From Candidatus Methylomirabilota bacterium (GTDB lineage: Bacteria > Methylomirabilota > Methylomirabilia > Methylomirabilales > JACQHM01), in the NCBI GenBank assembly GCA_016199025.1, contig JACQHM010000198.1, positions 1 to 7,167 on the forward strand: a stretch of 7,167 bases of DNA. The letters are read 5' to 3'. A model generated the notes under the pieces. It saw only the letters and a list, made by a program, of their open reading frames with translations, did not search any database and was not told the origin of the DNA. The position numbers were made by a program, and so were the translations under genes. Below are positions 5,512 to 7,167 of the stretch, one piece after another; within the stretch, counting starts at the first letter, position 1, and each line of letters starts with the position of its first letter.

Positions 5512-6039
5512 ATGCCGAAGTCTGGGCTCCTGGTCCTTGGCAGAATCCTCAAGGCCCGGGGGCTCCGGGGGGAGGTGAAGGCCTTTGCCACCTGCGATTC
5601 GGAAGAGATGATCCGACGGCTCAGGGGGGTGTACCTGAAGGGAGGTGAAGGAACCCCTCAGTACCACCCCTTGGAGAAGGTGCGGTGCCAGGGTCCTTTT
5701 CTTTTCTTACAATTTCGTGGGGTGGAATCCCCGGAGGAGGCGAGGAAGCTCGTAGGCCTTGAGCTCTGCATTCCTCGGGAGGAGGCCCCTCCTCCTCCTC
5801 TGGGGAGCTACTATTACTACGACATCATCGGCCTGACCGTCGTGAGCGAAGAGGGGGAGGAGTTGGGGGAGGTTGTGGACATCATGCCGACCCCGGCCAG
5901 TGATATCTACGTCGTGAAGGGGAAGAAAGAGGAGTGGTTCCTCCCGGCGGTCCGGGAGATGGTCCTCCAGGTGGACGTGGAGGAAGGGCGCCTCGTCATC
6001 CGGCCTATAGAGGGGTTGATCGAACCTGAAGCGGTATGA
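5512..6039 (+). CDS. rimM: Ribosome maturation factor RimM
   Basis: This 175-aa RimM starts at ATG 5512, 7 nt after the khpA stop codon, with TGAGGAG (5502-5508) as a closely spaced ribosome binding site. The N-terminal RimM domain shows LVLGRILKARGLRGEVKAF (7-25), with Arg in place of the more usual His in KAHG, and FRGVESPEEARKLVG (68-82). The C-terminal PRC-barrel domain (about 99-172) shows YYYYDIIGLTV (100-110), GEVVDIMPTPASDIYVV (119-135) and WFLPAVREMVLQVD (142-155). RimM binds uS19 and assists late maturation of the 16S rRNA 3' domain in the 30S head. An upstream in-frame ATG at 5452 lies inside khpA and would add 20 non-conserved residues. The end of the gene overlaps the start of trmD by 14 nt. 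Confidence 0.95.
   Translation: MPKSGLLVLGRILKARGLRGEVKAFATCDSEEMIRRLRGVYLKGGEGTPQYHPLEKVRCQGPFLFLQFRGVESPEEARKLVGLELCIPREEAPPPPLGSYYYYDIIGLTVVSEEGEELGEVVDIMPTPASDIYVVKGKKEEWFLPAVREMVLQVDVEEGRLVIRPIEGLIEPEAV
6009..6015 (+). promoter_or_regulatory. Candidate ribosome binding site for trmD
   Basis: AGAGGGG at 6009-6015, inside the 3' end of rimM, lies 10 nt before the proposed CTG start at 6026. It is also just before the in-frame stop TGA (6017-6019) that closes the trmD frame upstream. The spacing is slightly long but usable. Confidence 0.5.
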
Positions 6040-6757
6040 GGTTCTCACCATCTTTCCTGGGATCTTCCATGGGCCCCTCCAAGAGAGCATCCTGAAGCGG
6101 GCCCAGGAGAAGGGGATCGTGAGGATCGTCGTCCACGATCTCCGAAACTGGACCCACGATCGACACCGAACGGTGGACGATAGGCCTTACGGCGGTGGGG
6201 CAGGGATGGTGCTCAAGGTGGAGCCGGTTGTAGAAGCGGTCGAGGCCCTGAGGGGACCGAAGACGCGGTTCCTCCTCTTAAGCCCCCAGGGGCGCCGCTT
6301 CGGGCACGAAGTGGCCAAGGAACTTTCTTTAGAGGAACACCTCCTCTTCCTCTGCGGGCGGTACGAAGGCTTCGATGAGCGGGTCCGGCTCATCCTGAAA
6401 CCCGATGAGATCTCCATCGGGGATTATGTCCTGACCGGCGGGGAGGTCCCCGCGCTGGTGGTGATGGATGCGGTGATCCGGCTCATCCCCGGCGTGCTTG
6501 GCGATGAGGAGTCGGCCAGAGAGAACTCGTTCGCGCAACACCTCTTGGATCATCCCGATTATACCAGGCCGGCTTCCTTTCGGGGCTTTGACGTCCCTCC
6601 GGTCCTCCTGTCGGGGGACCACGAACGGATCAGGAGATGGCGCAGGAAGGAGGCCCTCCGAAGGACCAAGGGCTTGAGACCTGATCTTCTCTCAAAGGCT
6701 TTTTCGAGCCAGGAGGATCTGGAGCTCTTGGCCGAGCTCGACGCCGAAGCGGGGTAA
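6026..6757 (+). CDS. trmD: tRNA (guanine-N1-)-methyltransferase TrmD, probable CTG start
   Basis: TrmD methylates G37 at N1 in tRNAs with a G at position 36, using S-adenosylmethionine, and so prevents +1 frameshifts. From CTG 6026 the product is 243 aa, the usual length, and starts MKRYEVLTIFPGIF, the expected family N-terminus. Motifs of the trefoil-knot SPOUT fold follow: TVDDRPYGGGAGMV (49-62), LLSPQGRRFG (84-93), LLFLCGRYEGFDERV (106-120), ISIGDYVLTGGE (129-140) and IRLIPGVLG (151-159). The first conventional start in frame is GTG 6119, which would remove 31 residues including the conserved LTIFP strand. The frame is closed upstream by TGA 6017-6019. ATG 6036, overlapping the rimM stop, is out of frame and closes at 6095. 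A second oddity is Asn167 in ENSFAQHLLDHPDYTRP, where most homologues have the proposed catalytic Asp (D169 in E. coli and Haemophilus). The identity of the gene is secure, but the start codon is inferred. Confidence 0.9.
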   Translation: MKRYEVLTIFPGIFHGPLQESILKRAQEKGIVRIVVHDLRNWTHDRHRTVDDRPYGGGAGMVLKVEPVVEAVEALRGPKTRFLLLSPQGRRFGHEVAKELSLEEHLLFLCGRYEGFDERVRLILKPDEISIGDYVLTGGEVPALVVMDAVIRLIPGVLGDEESARENSFAQHLLDHPDYTRPASFRGFDVPPVLLSGDHERIRRWRRKEALRRTKGLRPDLLSKAFSSQEDLELLAELDAEAG

Positions 6758-6773
6758 GAAAGCTTGTGCAAGT

Positions 6774-6777
6774 GGAG
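6774..6777 (+). promoter_or_regulatory. Ribosome binding site of rplS
   Basis: GGAG at 6774-6777 lies 8 nt before ATG 6786, within the 28-nt spacer between trmD and rplS. Confidence 0.65.
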
Positions 6778-6785
6778 ATAACGCG

Positions 6786-7133
6786 ATGGATCTGATCAGG
6801 GTCGTCGAAGAACCATATCTGAAGAAGGAGATCCCGGAGTTTTCCCCTGGAGACATGGTGAAGGTCTACGTCAAGGTCCAGGAGGGGGACAAGGAACGTC
6901 TCCAGGTCTTCGAAGGGGTGGTGATCCGCCGTCGGGGGGGAGGAGTCTGCTCGACCTTCACCGTGAGGAAGGTGAGCTATGGGGTCGGCGTTGAACGGAC
7001 GTTCCTCCTCCATTCCCCCCTGCTCGAGCGGATCGTGGTGGTGAGAAAGGGGAACGTCCGTCGGGCCAAACTCTACTACCTTCGGTTTCTGAAGGGCAAG
7101 GCGGCCAGGATCAAGAGGAAAGAGCTCTACTGA
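6786..7133 (+). CDS. rplS: Large ribosomal subunit protein bL19
   Basis: This 115-aa protein matches bL19 over its full length. Visible conserved blocks are FSPGDMVKVYVKVQEGDKER (19-38), QVFEGVVIRRRGGG (40-53), FTVRKVSYGVGVERTF (58-73), SPLLERIVVVRKGNVRRAKL (77-96) and YYLRFLKGKAARIK (97-110). bL19 lies at the interface between the 50S and 30S subunits and contributes to an intersubunit bridge. It is the last gene of the cluster in this window, in its usual place after trmD, and no terminator is visible in the 34 nt that follow. In many genomes rnhB comes next, but here a heptad array starts 15 nt after the stop codon and the window ends. Confidence 0.98.
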   Translation: MDLIRVVEEPYLKKEIPEFSPGDMVKVYVKVQEGDKERLQVFEGVVIRRRGGGVCSTFTVRKVSYGVGVERTFLLHSPLLERIVVVRKGNVRRAKLYYLRFLKGKAARIKRKELY

Positions 7134-7147
7134 GACGGGGCAGCGTA

Positions 7148-7167
7148 ATTGCAGATTGCAGATTGGA
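7148..7167. repeat. Heptanucleotide tandem array F (unit ATTGCAG), cut by the window end
   Basis: Two exact copies of ATTGCAG are followed by ATTGGA, which runs off the window. The array begins 15 bp after the rplS stop codon and shares the 7-bp period, but not the sequence, of arrays A to E. Confidence 0.8.

Noticed and set aside
6036..6095. ATG overlapping the rimM stop as the trmD start (ATGA overlap)
   Set aside because: The overlap looks like classic translational coupling, but this ATG is out of frame with TrmD and the frame closes at TGA 6093-6095 after 19 codons.
6025..6100. The 10-mer CCTGAAGCGG occurs at 6025, 6091 and 2102
   Set aside because: It encodes unrelated sequence in each context and is explained by common codons (CTG AAG CGG) in GC-rich DNA; no longer shared block surrounds it.
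6119..6757. GTG 6119 as the trmD start
   Set aside because: It has no appropriate ribosome binding site and would delete the conserved N-terminal strand (VLTIFP) required by the SPOUT fold.

Overview
The window is a GC-rich stretch of bacterial chromosome (by eye about 60% or more) with every convincing gene on the + strand. It holds nine protein genes: cinA, thpR, a MOFRL-type glycerate 2-kinase, and then the translation and secretion cluster ffh-rpsP-khpA-rimM-trmD-rplS. No tRNA, rRNA, CRISPR array, transposase or phage gene was seen. The gene content and order fit a Deltaproteobacteria/Desulfobacterota-like organism, but the ffh-to-rplS order is widespread in bacteria, so this placement is only moderately supported. 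A methionine-poor Ffh M domain hints at growth at elevated temperature (weak inference).

Layout. Positions 1-2115 hold cinA and thpR, two housekeeping genes separated by spacers made largely of short tandem repeats. Positions 2116-3453 hold the glycerate kinase. A short spacer at 3454-3542 carries a possible weak terminator and a good sigma70-type promoter (TTGACA, 17 bp, TAGATT). Positions 3543-7133 hold a six-gene cluster that looks like one operon. It encodes the SRP GTPase, ribosomal protein S16, a KH-domain RNA-binding protein, the 16S maturation factor RimM, the tRNA m1G37 methyltransferase TrmD, and ribosomal protein L19. Together they link ribosome assembly, tRNA modification that maintains reading frame, and membrane targeting of nascent chains.

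Start codons needed correction in three genes. khpA starts at a GTG with a strong Shine-Dalgarno sequence at 5271. rimM starts at ATG 5512. trmD has no ATG, GTG or TTG at the position its conserved N-terminus requires, and most likely starts at a CTG at 6026, overlapping rimM by 14 nt.

The most unusual features are these. (1) There are six short tandem arrays, all with a period of exactly 7 bp but with different unit sequences. They sit in every inter-operon spacer except the ffh promoter region, and at both window ends. (2) The array upstream of thpR replaces its Shine-Dalgarno sequence and creates a ladder of four overlapping 4-codon mini-ORFs; the last one terminates on the thpR start codon. 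(3) TrmD carries Asn where the proposed catalytic Asp is expected, in addition to the CTG start.
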